DNA of 64,000 nt from Fistulifera solaris (lineage: Eukaryota; Bacillariophyta; Bacillariophyceae; Naviculales; Stauroneidaceae), in the NCBI GenBank assembly GCA_030295235.1, contig AP026124.1:2046001-2110000 (forward strand). Direction: 5' to 3'. Both the position numbers and the translations under genes were made by a program. Below, piece by piece: positions 19,703 to 29,428 of the stretch. Position 1 is the stretch's first letter; the number at the start of each line of letters is the position of its first letter. The notes below the pieces were generated by a model, which saw nothing but the letters and a program-made list of their open reading frames with translations, was not told the DNA's origin and did no database searches.

Positions 19703-20866
19703 ATGCTCCTTCCGAAACCATCAGGGTGGGCCGTTCGTTTGCTGGGAGTGCTAATCACTACGGCGCTACTTCTCCGATTTACGCCACACGTCGAAAACCC
19801 CGCCCGAGGATACAACATAGGGTTTGTTGGAAACTCCATTCTATTTTTCAATGATCTGCCGCGCGTGTTGGAGGCAATGACGGGTAATGTCATCTATCAG
19901 AACAGCTGTTTGCACGGAAGTTTGAATTTATTGTCTATCTTACAACGAGGAAATGGCATGTACAACAAGTGGAGGACTCCGAATGCCAAAATTCGTCAAA
20001 AGAAATACCCGAATGCGACTCTGTACGATTACGGCTTGTGTAGCTTTCCTCAATTGCTTTTTGGTTACGATGCTAACTTGTTTTCGGGCGCTTACGTGGA
20101 TGACGGTCGTAATCCTTGCTTTCAAGATCCCGATTACCTGGCGTATCTCAATGATACGTACACGGCGCCCGAATGGGACTTTGTGATCATCAACGACCAG
20201 ACGACGTATCCGGGAGTGTATTACAAGCGCAACTCGTGTTTACTGGCTCTGAAAAATGTTTATGCCAGCATGTTATTGGAGACAAGAGTCGACCCGTCTT
20301 TCTTGTGACGCATGGCTACAACAAAACGGATTTTGGCGGTAACAACAACACAGGATCGCCCTTGGGCAGTATTCCCGAGTTTACCAGTCGCATCTACCAT
20401 GGATACGAGATTTACGCTAAAATACTATCAACGTACTTGCCACCGGATCAAGAACCTTTATTGGCTCCAGTGGGATTGGTTTATTTACTGATCTGGGAAA
20501 AGAATTTTGCTTTTTGGGAAAAGTTATTCTATTATGATGGTTTTCATCCTTCGCCGCACGGAACGTATCTCATTGCGTTAACGCTCTACGCGACCATGTT
20601 TCAAAAAATGCCTTCTCACGGATTTCGTATTACACGACAACTTAGAGGAGTTGTGGTCGAGAGCTCGGCGAATGCAAGGATATGACGTTGACTATCCGAA
20701 CCTGCCGTTTCCAACATTTGAGGAGGCTTACTACATCTATCAAGCTGTACGACGAGTTGTTCTTTTAGGGCAGCTTCCATCGACTCTGATCGACGCACAA
20801 ACTATTGAAGAGATGGAAATTGATGCAGGTTACCAAGGATGGTACAATACCGATGGCGACATTTGA
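19703..20866 (+). CDS. SGNH-hydrolase-like membrane-anchored protein, paralog 1
   Basis: A short cytosolic start, a TM signal-anchor (AVRLLGVLITTALLLRF, residues ~9-26) and a lumenal/extracellular SGNH-like fold. Block I reads IGFVGNSILFFND (Ser present, GNS in place of GDS), block III VIINDQTT (Asn present), block V YYDGFHPSPHG (Asp-x-x-His dyad present). These suggest an active esterase/lipase or carbohydrate-esterase of unknown substrate. Paralog 2 lies 0.5 kb downstream in the same orientation, with colinear similarity over ~330 residues. Two one-base breaks interrupt the frame: near 20276 (one G short; MLL-GDKSRPVFLVTHGYN) and near 20626 (one base extra; HGF-VLHDNLEELW). Both conserved sides are otherwise intact. 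The precise family could be a DUF4886-type SGNH clan member. Confidence 0.6.
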
Positions 20867-21348
20867 TGTATAATTTTAGACGTTTTTTTCAAATTTTTTC
20901 AAATAAGTCTATTGTGCATGAATACTTTAATGGTCAAGGAAGATTAGTGTCATGTTGGCGGACTTAGTCCTGCGAATGTTCCTAGAGACTTGATTCCATG
21001 GCTCTGACAACTGGCAAGGAACAGAAACCAGCACCCGATCCGTGACTAACCTCGCCCTTCGGCCAACCTAGCACTGATCCGGTAGTCGTTATAAGGGGGA
21101 TTCTCGAAACCTCAACGGTCAAGTTCTGTACGAAAGTAGTCGAGAACTTCATCAACGGAAACATTTCTTGGACCTACATAGGGGATTTGAAACGCCAGCA
21201 TGGCCTGTGCGCAAGAAAAAGAGCAACAAAATGAAGCATGTTGAATTCGATGACGCTCGATGAAACAGAGATTAAGTAAAGGGTAATAACTCTCTCTAGT
21301 CAAGGTCGAAGTATAGACATCTTGTTGTTAATTTGCATCGCTAAAGCA
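20867..21348. other. Intergenic region between SGNH paralogs
   Basis: 482 bases with T-rich runs after the first stop. Two minus-strand frames (20982-21303) are open but unrecognisable and out of register with each other; I do not call them. Confidence 0.3.
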
Positions 21349-22965
21349 ATGTTAGGGAATGGAAAGAAGAGAGCTTTAGATGACAGGTCAGAGCCCTTAA
21401 TCTACCAGATAGAGACGCAGGGCCCTCCTTTCAGTCTTCCATCCAGACACCCATCTGAACACAATGCTGCACTTTCCTTGAGTAGACAGCAACCTGTGCT
21501 TTCAGGGAATACCCAAATGTCACTGCATTCGACCGAAGTTATCGGAACACCGTGGTTCGGTCATATGACAAATCACGGGCACTCATTGAGATCCATTCTT
21601 CAGAGGGACGCTCTGGCATCATGGTCAGGCTCACGGCAATTCTCGTCAGAAAGCGATATTCCCCGTGCGACTTCACGTGACCTGGGCAGTCCTCAAAATC
21701 CGATAGATTTAAGAAATGTAAGAATACCGGAAGAAGGGGGGTGATGAGGGCGTTGGTGGAGGGATTGAAACGAAAATACCATCGGAAGGGGGGTTGGCTG
21801 GCGGTCATGTATAGAATAGGCATGTGGTGTTCCGGTCCTTCGGTACTCGTGGTTATTTTCCTTTTTCCGCATTTGGTCTTATCTATGGTGCGTCAAGAGA
21901 ATTAGGCTACCATTTGAGTTTACGTCATATTTTTGAGCGGGTCGATTGGGAACGCGAAGTTAGTGTCGCTTTCATCGGAAATGCCTACCTATTTGTAAAC
22001 GATATGCCCCGTATCATGCAAGCCATTTCAAAAAATCAAATTCATCAAAACTCTGTTATTCATCCTGGAGGATCTCTTGGTTCGCTTCTTTTAACCGGAA
22101 ATGGAATGTATAGTGCATGGAAAACGGGCACGGCTGATCTTGGACAACAATATATCAAAGACTACGGCAGAAAGGAAGGTGTTTATGATTTTGGGATGTG
22201 TTCCGTCAAACAGCTTTTGCTTGGTGTCGATGAGTACATGGGCTACGGCAATCCCTACGGAGCCTACAAGAATGATGGCCTTAATCCTTGCATCATGGAC
22301 CAATATTACTACAGTTATGTGGCTGGTAATCTCGCTGATGAACCAGTCAAGTGGGACTATGTTGTGCTGGCAGGTCAGACGAAGCGAATGGTTGTTGAAT
22401 CAGCAAGGAATGACACGCTCTTTGAGCTAGTCAATAGTTATGCTCCCATGCTAAACCAGTCCGGGGCGATACCCCTCTTAGTGGATACCCATGCGTTCTG
22501 GTCGGACAGTACCAACATGACCGGCCTAGGAAATGACGTACCATCTTTTACAGCCAATATTCAAAACGGTGTGAAAGTCTACGCCTCGGCTCTTGCGGAA
22601 GCTCTACCGCGCTCTCAGGCTCCCATTATTGCTCCCGTCGGACTTGCTTACCTCACGGTCTGGGAAGAAAATTATGATTTGTGGAGAATGTTGTTTGTGC
22701 GTGACATGGTACATGCATCAGTGTATGGATCCTTTCTTTTGCCTGTGTCTTGTATATGACAATATTTGGACACCGCCTTCCCGATAACGACTTTCAATTT
22801 CCTTCGGAAGTCGCCGACTTATTCGCAACCTCACGAAAGTTAGTGGGCGGAAATCATTACTTTCCCAGCCAGGAAGAGATGGCATACTTGAAGAATGTAG
22901 CCAAAAGAGTGGTGCTGAAAGGATATGTGCCGCCATCATTGCCCAGGCATTCGTCGGGCAGATAG
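21349..22965 (+). CDS. SGNH-hydrolase-like membrane protein, paralog 2 (catalytic residues lost)
   Basis: A ~145-residue Ser/Pro-rich cytosolic N-terminus beginning MLGNGKKRAL, a TM helix (SGPSVLVVIFLFPHLVLSMV) and an SGNH-like domain colinear with paralog 1: VAFIGNAYLFVNDMPRIMQAI, GNGMYSAWKT, YDFGMCSVKQLLLG, VVLAGQTKR, LLVDTHAFW, PVGLAYLTVWEENYDLW, RDMVHASVYGSFLL. The block I nucleophile Ser is Ala (GNA), and the block III Asn is replaced (AGQ), while the DxxH of block V remains, so this copy looks like a pseudoenzyme. Three places are one base short: near 21740 (G run), 21902 (AATTAGG) and 22742. The ATG at 21349 is the first in the frame. Confidence 0.55.
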
Positions 22966-23645
22966 CGTTTCGTTTGGTCGCTATGAAGCTTCTTCGAAAG
23001 CTATCATTCTCTTGTGGAAAGATAACTGTAGAGACACGGATACCTGGTACCCGGTAAATCTTAGACATAATGCACTTCAAGTATAGCAATGTCTGCGAAT
23101 TACGACTAATTCCGATAGCGATTGGATTCGGGATTGGAAAGAAGGGCTGACGTCTCCTGACTGAAGGCCAGGACTCGAGAGAATTGTCGGCTTTCCTCGC
23201 CACTGGATAAATTTTAGGTGTAGCATTGGCCATTGGTGGTCAAACTAGACTGGAAAGGCAAAATAATCATGTGCTGCACGCACAAAATCGATCACGACTC
23301 AAGACTGAAATCCAGTCTGGCACCGGGCATTCAAACATATGACACCACACTGCGACACGTCTTTACCACTTGGTAATAAAGGTAACGAAAACCCACCAAA
23401 AAACCAACCATCGCAATCCATCAGCAACCGAGACCTCGAGGGGTCAGCAAATCGATTGCAGAGAGTTGCAAAAGATATTGTTGCTGTTATTTTTACACAA
23501 TCAAACTTGAAATCATCTCTTGGGTCGAAAGGTGACACAAGGAACGGACTTTTAACGCCCTCTTTGCAGCACACGATCGAACCCGAAGCGCTACTTTTGG
23601 ATAAGCATCGCCGTGGTTTGATTATTATTATTATTCCGTTTCATT
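22966..23645. other. Intergenic region
   Basis: 680 bases with a TACCTGGTACCCGGTA cluster at 23041 and a CACGACTCAAGACTG...CAGTC string near 23287-23317. Short ATT repeats precede the next gene at 23620-23640. No gene seen. Confidence 0.4.
23041..23049. promoter_or_regulatory. TACCTGGTA intergenic motif
   Basis: Exact 9-mer, immediately followed by CCCGGTA, giving a small GGTAC-rich cluster. Confidence 0.35.
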
Positions 23646-26618
23646 ATGTCATCCGTTCCTACTATCAAATCAGAAGATGGTGAAGAGCAGCTATTGAGTC
23701 CACAGCCACTACCGGCAAGTAAAACGACTACAAAACTCGCCGGCCGTCAGACATCATCCGGTGAAATTTCTTTTGTGTCCGACCACAAGAAAGGACCCTC
23801 TATTTCAATTGATCCTCCAGATGACCTTGCGCTTAGAGAATCTGTATCCGGCGAGGCTGGTTTATCGACTTCTCCATCTGCGGAAGACGAAGAAATTCAG
23901 CTCGCCAAGGCAATGATTTTAGCCATGCAAAGTAATCCGAACGCGACCCCCGATGAAATTCATGCCATGCTCGCCAAGCAGGGCATGCAAAGGGCGTCAT
24001 TCACAGCTTCGAAAGAGTCCTCCAACTCGCAGCCCTTGATTCCAGGACGTCTTATGGCCAATTTGATGGCGAATCCGTTCTCGTCGTCCATTTCTTCGGC
24101 TGGTAACACGTTGAAAGAAATGAATTGGGACAAGGCTCTCAAAGGATTGGATGACATTCTGACAGAGGGCGTCTCAAAATTGGAAGAAGTTGGTAATTCT
24201 CTCGGGCTACCGAACGCCAAGCCTCCCTCCGTACCACCACCTGTCAAAACAAACTCACCAGAGGAAACGGAAAAACCGAAACCTGCTGGAGGACTCAAGC
24301 GGTCATTTACTAATAAACACAAAGCTCTTCGCACTCCACCAATCAGTCCAGTTGACGGAGATAAACCTGTCTTGACACAAATACTATCAGACGCACCAAG
24401 TCTAGGATCGCTAAAGGATTCGAAGTCCAAGTTCGAATCTCCAATGAAGCCACCCCCGATTCGACTGAGTGGGCTAGCATGGAAAAGACGTGGTGGGATG
24501 GGCAAATTCTCTTCTACGGCGGCATGGGAAAGGCGCCGCATTGAACTACAAGGGAATATTTTGCTCTATTACTTACGTGACGCATCAGAAGAAACCACGA
24601 CGGGAAGTGACTACATTTCTCCTACCAAAAGCTTATCGGCGGATGAAGACCAATCACCTGAGGGAATAGTTGTAACAAAACGAGCTACTTGGTTGGAACA
24701 GGCGGCGCAAAACTGGATTGCCGGCTCTGATGACCCTACGGCTCCGCGAGGCTACATTGATTTGGTCAAGGAAAAGCTACTGTTCAAGCTACAACCGGCG
24801 ATTCCGGGTGTCCATCGCCCTTCGCTATCAGCATCAAAGTCAGAGGGGAGACAAAGTGGAAGCTGTGCTTCGATCACCATCGATCACAGATGGAATGGCT
24901 TGTTGCTATTACCGATATAGTCGTTCAAAATAGCGTTGATCAGTACAACGCCCTGCTATTGCAGGCCGCAGACCCGGCTTACCAAAATGAAACTGCAGTG
25001 TTCCGCCCACCATCGGTCGAAAAGCCTCCGTCCAAGGATAATGATAAATCACATCGGCTTTGGATGACGGAGCCGTACTCAGTATCGAGTTTTAATGGCG
25101 GAAAGAATGACGCTTTTGATAGAGATGGCGCGGAGAAAAGTTCATCTGAAGGAATAGACGACTCGCAAAGGTCAAGGGTGGCAGAGTCGGAAATACTTGT
25201 CACCCCTGAAATTAACGTCGCTTTAGATTCAGCTAATTCGTCGGACAAATGGAAGATTCCGGAGAAGCATCTATTTTACGTGTTCGGGGTTATCAACGTA
25301 TCGCTGATTTACGCACGTGCGTCATCAACAAGTCTAGAAGGCTTCTGGTATCTCGTATCACTCGCAAACCTAGGCATCTATCTATGTTTGTCAAAAGATA
25401 ACAGTAAAGAAGTCCGCCTAATGCATGCGAAAGTTTCGACAATAGCTGCAAAAGGAGGAAATGTTATGCCTTTCGTGGGTGGTCTGGATCGAGAGCTTCC
25501 TTCTAAAGGTGTGGCTCGGGCCGAGAAAACGAAAGGTTTTGTTCCACAGGCAGGCTCGACGACGGTGCGCATTGAAAACCCATCTGATCCTCCTGTAAAC
25601 GAAAAGAATGAGCATTTTGTTGGGTGGAAGGTGGATCGCGGGGATTCTCTTTGGTTCGGTCGCATGGTTATTTGTCGACGAAGAAGAAGATTCCATCTCC
25701 TGGAGAACTGTACGACTGTATTCACATGGACGCTTTCGAATCACCACACCGTTATCCCGACATGGGAGCTCGTGTACAGTTACCAGAAGTGAAACATGAT
25801 GATGGAGACATTAAGAAAACTTGGAGGGCTCCCGACATTTTTATTGTCAGCATAGCGTTGCCAACAGACCCTCCGAAATTGGGCAGCAGCAGTAGTGATG
25901 GTGGTGGCTACACGATCACGGCATACTTTCGAATGAAGCAAGAAACGCGGGATATTTTAAAGCGAGTCACGGCGGAAGGTTACGATGCATCATCAGAGAA
26001 AGTTGATGATCCACAAAAGAGCCAGGTGAACGCTGTGCGATTGTTTGAGGAGTGGTGTAGACGAGCGCCGACCGATGGCAAGTTTCAATCCCGTTTCAAG
26101 ATCGTCCCTAATGCGCATAACCTCAAAGAAATCGGGATGCCGGTACGTATCCGGCAGTATTAACAATTACTTGCCCCGTCCATTCGTTCGTCTCAATTCG
26201 TTGCGCTTATCAAATCTCTACACAGGGGTGGATAGCGAAATACAATGGCACGCCTTTCCTCATCAAGCGCCCAGGTCAAACAGGGTTCTTGTTTTCCCAC
26301 CCTGAACTTTCGTGCATGGAGTTCGACGTGTCGCTACATGTGTTTCCGTATCTTGCAAAGCAAGCGATTTGCTTCATGAAAGAGAGCTTTTTCAGGAAAA
26401 CATTGGTTACGTTTGGCTTTGTTATTGAGGGGCGTACCGACGATGAGGTAAGTTCATTGGTTTGTTCTAATTGCAATCTCGGATGTAAGATACTCACCAT
26501 GTTGTATCTCCAGTTACCTGAGTGCTTGATAGGTCTATTCCAGTTGTGCTATCCAGACCCGAAATACGCTATTCAAGCCGCGGACTTTTTCAGTGGGAAG
26601 GCACAACGATCATTTTAA
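23646..26618 (+). CDS. PH + EDR2/DUF1336 domain lipid-binding protein
   Basis: A long Ser/Pro-rich N-terminus (~270 residues) precedes a PH domain (LSGLAWKRRGGMGKF, ERRRIELQGNILLYYL, APRGYIDL, then WKLCFDHHRSQMEWLVAI). A linker with LEGFWYLV and a C-terminal EDR2 (DUF1336) domain follow: GYLSTKKKIPSPGELY, TAYFRM, FKIVPNAHNL, then exon GWIAKYNGTPFLIKRPG...FEFDVSLH-type core and LPECLIGLFQLCYPDP. Two 3' introns have clean borders: 26143-26225 and 26448-26513. The PH + START/EDR2 layout is that of plant EDR2, a phosphoinositide-binding regulator of defence and cell death; here it suggests lipid-regulated membrane signalling. One-base losses near 24777 (KEK-ATVQATTGDSG) and 25650 (T run in CTTTGG) break the frame; both flanks are conserved. 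Confidence 0.75.
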
Positions 26619-27050
26619 TGCGGGTGCATTCATGAGTAATTACGAAGCTTCCTAAAGACGGTTAGTTGAGAAAGGATCGGGGCGCTACTACTACTGTTAA
26701 AGGATTTTGTTGACAACTTCTCATTCGTTTCAATTGGTAGTGGCCTTCGATTCAATGGCTTTATACTTTGATCGTGTAATTTTGCGGTCTCCACGCCGGT
26801 CAGGGCCAATTTTCGAATCTGTAATCTTCTAACTCAACTTTGTTAATATTAAATTTTTATCTCAATCCTTTTAAGTAACTTTAAAATATTACTCCGCGCT
26901 ATTTTTTTTGGGTTTGTCGATGGTTCGTCTTCTTTGACTCGAGCATGAATTGAAGGTTTTGGACGACAACCAAGCAGTCCGCTTCCATTGGCAGGCTACT
27001 TCGACTGCAAAGTTCAAATACGAGTTTCCGGGGACTTTCTGAGCAATCGA
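26619..27050. other. Intergenic, convergent 3' ends
   Basis: 432 AT-rich bases, including an oligo-T run near 26905. Nothing recognised. Confidence 0.3.
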
Positions 27051-27834
27051 TTATCGCAAGTAATGCAAAGTATGCTTCCTCGTCATATAATGTGATACAC
27101 GCCTGATCCCCTTTTGTCGTAACTCAAATTGAATGTAGCGGTCGGTTTCTTCAACAAGGGACAGGATCCAGTGCTTACATTCGGTCCAAATGAAATGGTT
27201 CCGCTGAAATAATTCTTGGTTACATCGAGGTGCAAGGCGTTCATAAATGCGTTCCAAATGTAACTGTGCTGTCTCATCCGGCGGCACGTCTCGTAGCTCT
27301 TCGTGGTAGACCCGAAAGTCGTTTGTTTCTGTGTCTCGCACAGTCATGTCGTCAGTGTTCTGGAAAAGTTTATACTTGTATTTGTCAGTCAAGGCGCAGT
27401 CATCCACTCTCGATTCCACCCCGACATCGTTTTTACTACGACAAATCTTGTTACTGGCTTGGAAATAAGGCGGTTCTTCTTTCTTTGTAAGTAAGGGGAT
27501 GAAGACTTTCTCCACATTGTTATGATCTACTGACGGAACTAGAAAGAGATCCGATAGACATTCAAAGTCTCCAGCGTAGGAGCGATGGCGATTAAACATG
27601 CTTGGCAATGAAGTGAGTGGTGTGAAGTCCTGATGATCCCATGGGCTGGGGATTTTTGCATGGACCATGCTGTGCTTTTTCCAAAGTTTGCTCGTGCTCA
27701 GGTTTCAAACCTCTGTAGCTTCTCATGCTGTTTTCGAGAAATGAGATGAATTCATTATTGCTTGGTCGATCGATTGTTTCTTGTTTACAAGAAAAACGGG
27801 TCGATCGGAACGGTTTTCTGTCGGTTTCATTCAA
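27051..27834 (-). CDS. Orphan protein, frame broken once
   Basis: Two overlapping minus-strand frames, 27834-~27683 and ~27683-27051, join into ~260 residues if one A is removed from an A5 run near 27680 (LEKHSMVHAKIPSPW). The product is hydrophilic with several Trp/Tyr, ends in a helical basic segment (YIQFELRQKGIRRVSHYM) and has no signal peptide, TM segment or known motif. The sequence has the look of a genuine protein, with an even amino-acid mix and no low complexity. I do not recognise the family; it may be restricted to diatoms. Confidence 0.4.
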
Positions 27835-28172
27835 GTTTTTTTAAGATCTGTCCATTATTTTAAAAACGCCTGACATCAACTTTCTATGACCTACTACGTA
27901 TGTTTCGAGTTATAGTTGAAAAATAACGTTTACCGTTTACTGTTTGTATCAATAGAATCCCACCGGTAGTTTCTTACTCTTTTTTAGATTGAGCCGCAAG
28001 TTTCTCCCTCCAAAGTCCGGGTTCTTTTTATTCGATCCATGTCACGCGTCACGCGATCTTTAAACTTTCGCTTTCCCGTAAATAATAGCAAAACTCTCCC
28101 ACCTTGTCGCAACGATAGTTTATTTTATAACCTTACAACTAGATTCTAAATAAATAATCAATCAGCACAAGC
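27835..28172. other. Divergent promoter region
   Basis: 338 bases between the orphan gene (-) and the oxidoreductase gene (+). AT-rich; nothing specific recognised. Confidence 0.3.
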
Positions 28173-29393
28173 ATGAGTGAAGAATTGAATACGCCGCTTC
28201 CTCCTCCGCTCGACGATCCGACGGTTGCTCATCCCTTGGAATGTCCGCCATTACGCTGGGGCTTGATCGGTTGCGGACGCGTGTCACACGACTTTGCGCA
28301 AGCGCTGAAGCACATCCCGACGGCTTCGGTGGTCGCCTGTGCGGCTCGCGAAATGGACCGTGCACAAGAATTTGCCACCAAACACGGCATTGCGAAAGCC
28401 TACGGTAATTACGATGAAATGTTACAAGATCCGGCCATTGATGTGGTGTATGTGGGAAATCTTCACGCGTTTCGCCGTTCGATCGGAGAAAAGTGCTTAC
28501 TGGCGAATAAGCACGTTCTCTTGGAAAAGCCTTTTGCGTGCAAATTGGATGATGCCGAATATTTGTGTGGCTTGGCGAAGGAGCGCAACTTGTTTCTCAT
28601 GGAAGGGATGTGGACGAGATTCTTTCCAGCTGTGGAACAGGCCCGCCGGCTGGTTTTGGGGGGATCCGATGGTACAAAAGGCGTTCTCGGAGAAGTTTCA
28701 ATGGTTCAAAGTGACTTCAATTTCAATGCAAGCGATTCGGACCCCTATCCAACTTCATTCTTTTACAATCGAAAATTGGGTGGAGGAGCCAGTTTGCTGG
28801 TTGGTCCATATCCTATTGCAGCAGCTCTACTCTTCTTTCCTGGCAATGGTCCTGATCTAGTGAAAGTAACTGGACTCGTGGATCCTCAAACAGGCGTTGA
28901 TTTACAGGCGGCAGTTGCCATGTCATTCCCTGCGACAAGTGATATTCAGCCCGCACTGGACGAGTCGAATACGGAAGAGAATACGCCCAAGCTACCAGGC
29001 GCCGGTGTGGCTACTCTGACCTACGGATTTCTGGGTGAAAGTGAGGAAAAGACTACTGTAGTTGGCTCGAAAGGGAGACTAACGATCGAAACACCTGGAC
29101 ATTGTCCTACGAAACTTTCGGTGACTATTAAAGGAGAGGGGCGAGGCAATGCAGTTGGTTCTCATACTTATCACTTTCCCCTGCCGGAAGATACTGAGGA
29201 AATCATTCAGGCGGGTGGTTATTTTTACCCGAACAGTGCTGGCTTTTGCTATGAAGCGGCGGCGGTTGCACGTTGCATTGCATCTGGGAAAACAGAAGCT
29301 CCGCAATGTCCCTTAGCAGACACTTTATCCCAAATCAAAATTTTAGATCAAGTACGAATTCAGCTGGGTTACAAAGCCATTGACGAAGATTAA
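28173..29393 (+). CDS. Gfo/Idh/MocA oxidoreductase, dihydrodiol-dehydrogenase-like
   Basis: 406 residues, single intact exon. The N-terminal Rossmann fold starts LRWGLIGCGRVSHDFA (GxGxxS), continues with VVACAAREMDRAQEFA and AKAYGNYDEML, VYVGNLH, then the catalytic-lysine motif HVLLEKPFACK. ERNLFLMEGMWTRFFPA closely follows mammalian trans-1,2-dihydrobenzene-1,2-diol dehydrogenase (FLMEAIWTRFFPA). The C-terminal alpha/beta half includes GGASLLVGPYPI and the ending with a YEA(A)AVARCI motif. These NAD(P)-dependent enzymes oxidise diols or sugars; D-xylose is a common in-vitro substrate. A ~35-residue insert with Glu/Pro/Thr (SNTEENTPKLPG) sits in the C-terminal domain. No targeting signal. Diverges from the orphan gene. 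Confidence 0.88.
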   Translation: MSEELNTPLPPPLDDPTVAHPLECPPLRWGLIGCGRVSHDFAQALKHIPTASVVACAAREMDRAQEFATKHGIAKAYGNYDEMLQDPAIDVVYVGNLHAFRRSIGEKCLLANKHVLLEKPFACKLDDAEYLCGLAKERNLFLMEGMWTRFFPAVEQARRLVLGGSDGTKGVLGEVSMVQSDFNFNASDSDPYPTSFFYNRKLGGGASLLVGPYPIAAALLFFPGNGPDLVKVTGLVDPQTGVDLQAAVAMSFPATSDIQPALDESNTEENTPKLPGAGVATLTYGFLGESEEKTTVVGSKGRLTIETPGHCPTKLSVTIKGEGRGNAVGSHTYHFPLPEDTEEIIQAGGYFYPNSAGFCYEAAAVARCIASGKTEAPQCPLADTLSQIKILDQVRIQLGYKAIDED

Positions 29394-29428
29394 GCGCTTT
29401 AAAGGCTTTATTTTATATTGCTTACTCT

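Noticed and set aside
20982-21303. Two minus-strand frames between the SGNH paralogs
   Set aside because: Short, in different frames, no motif; insufficient support.
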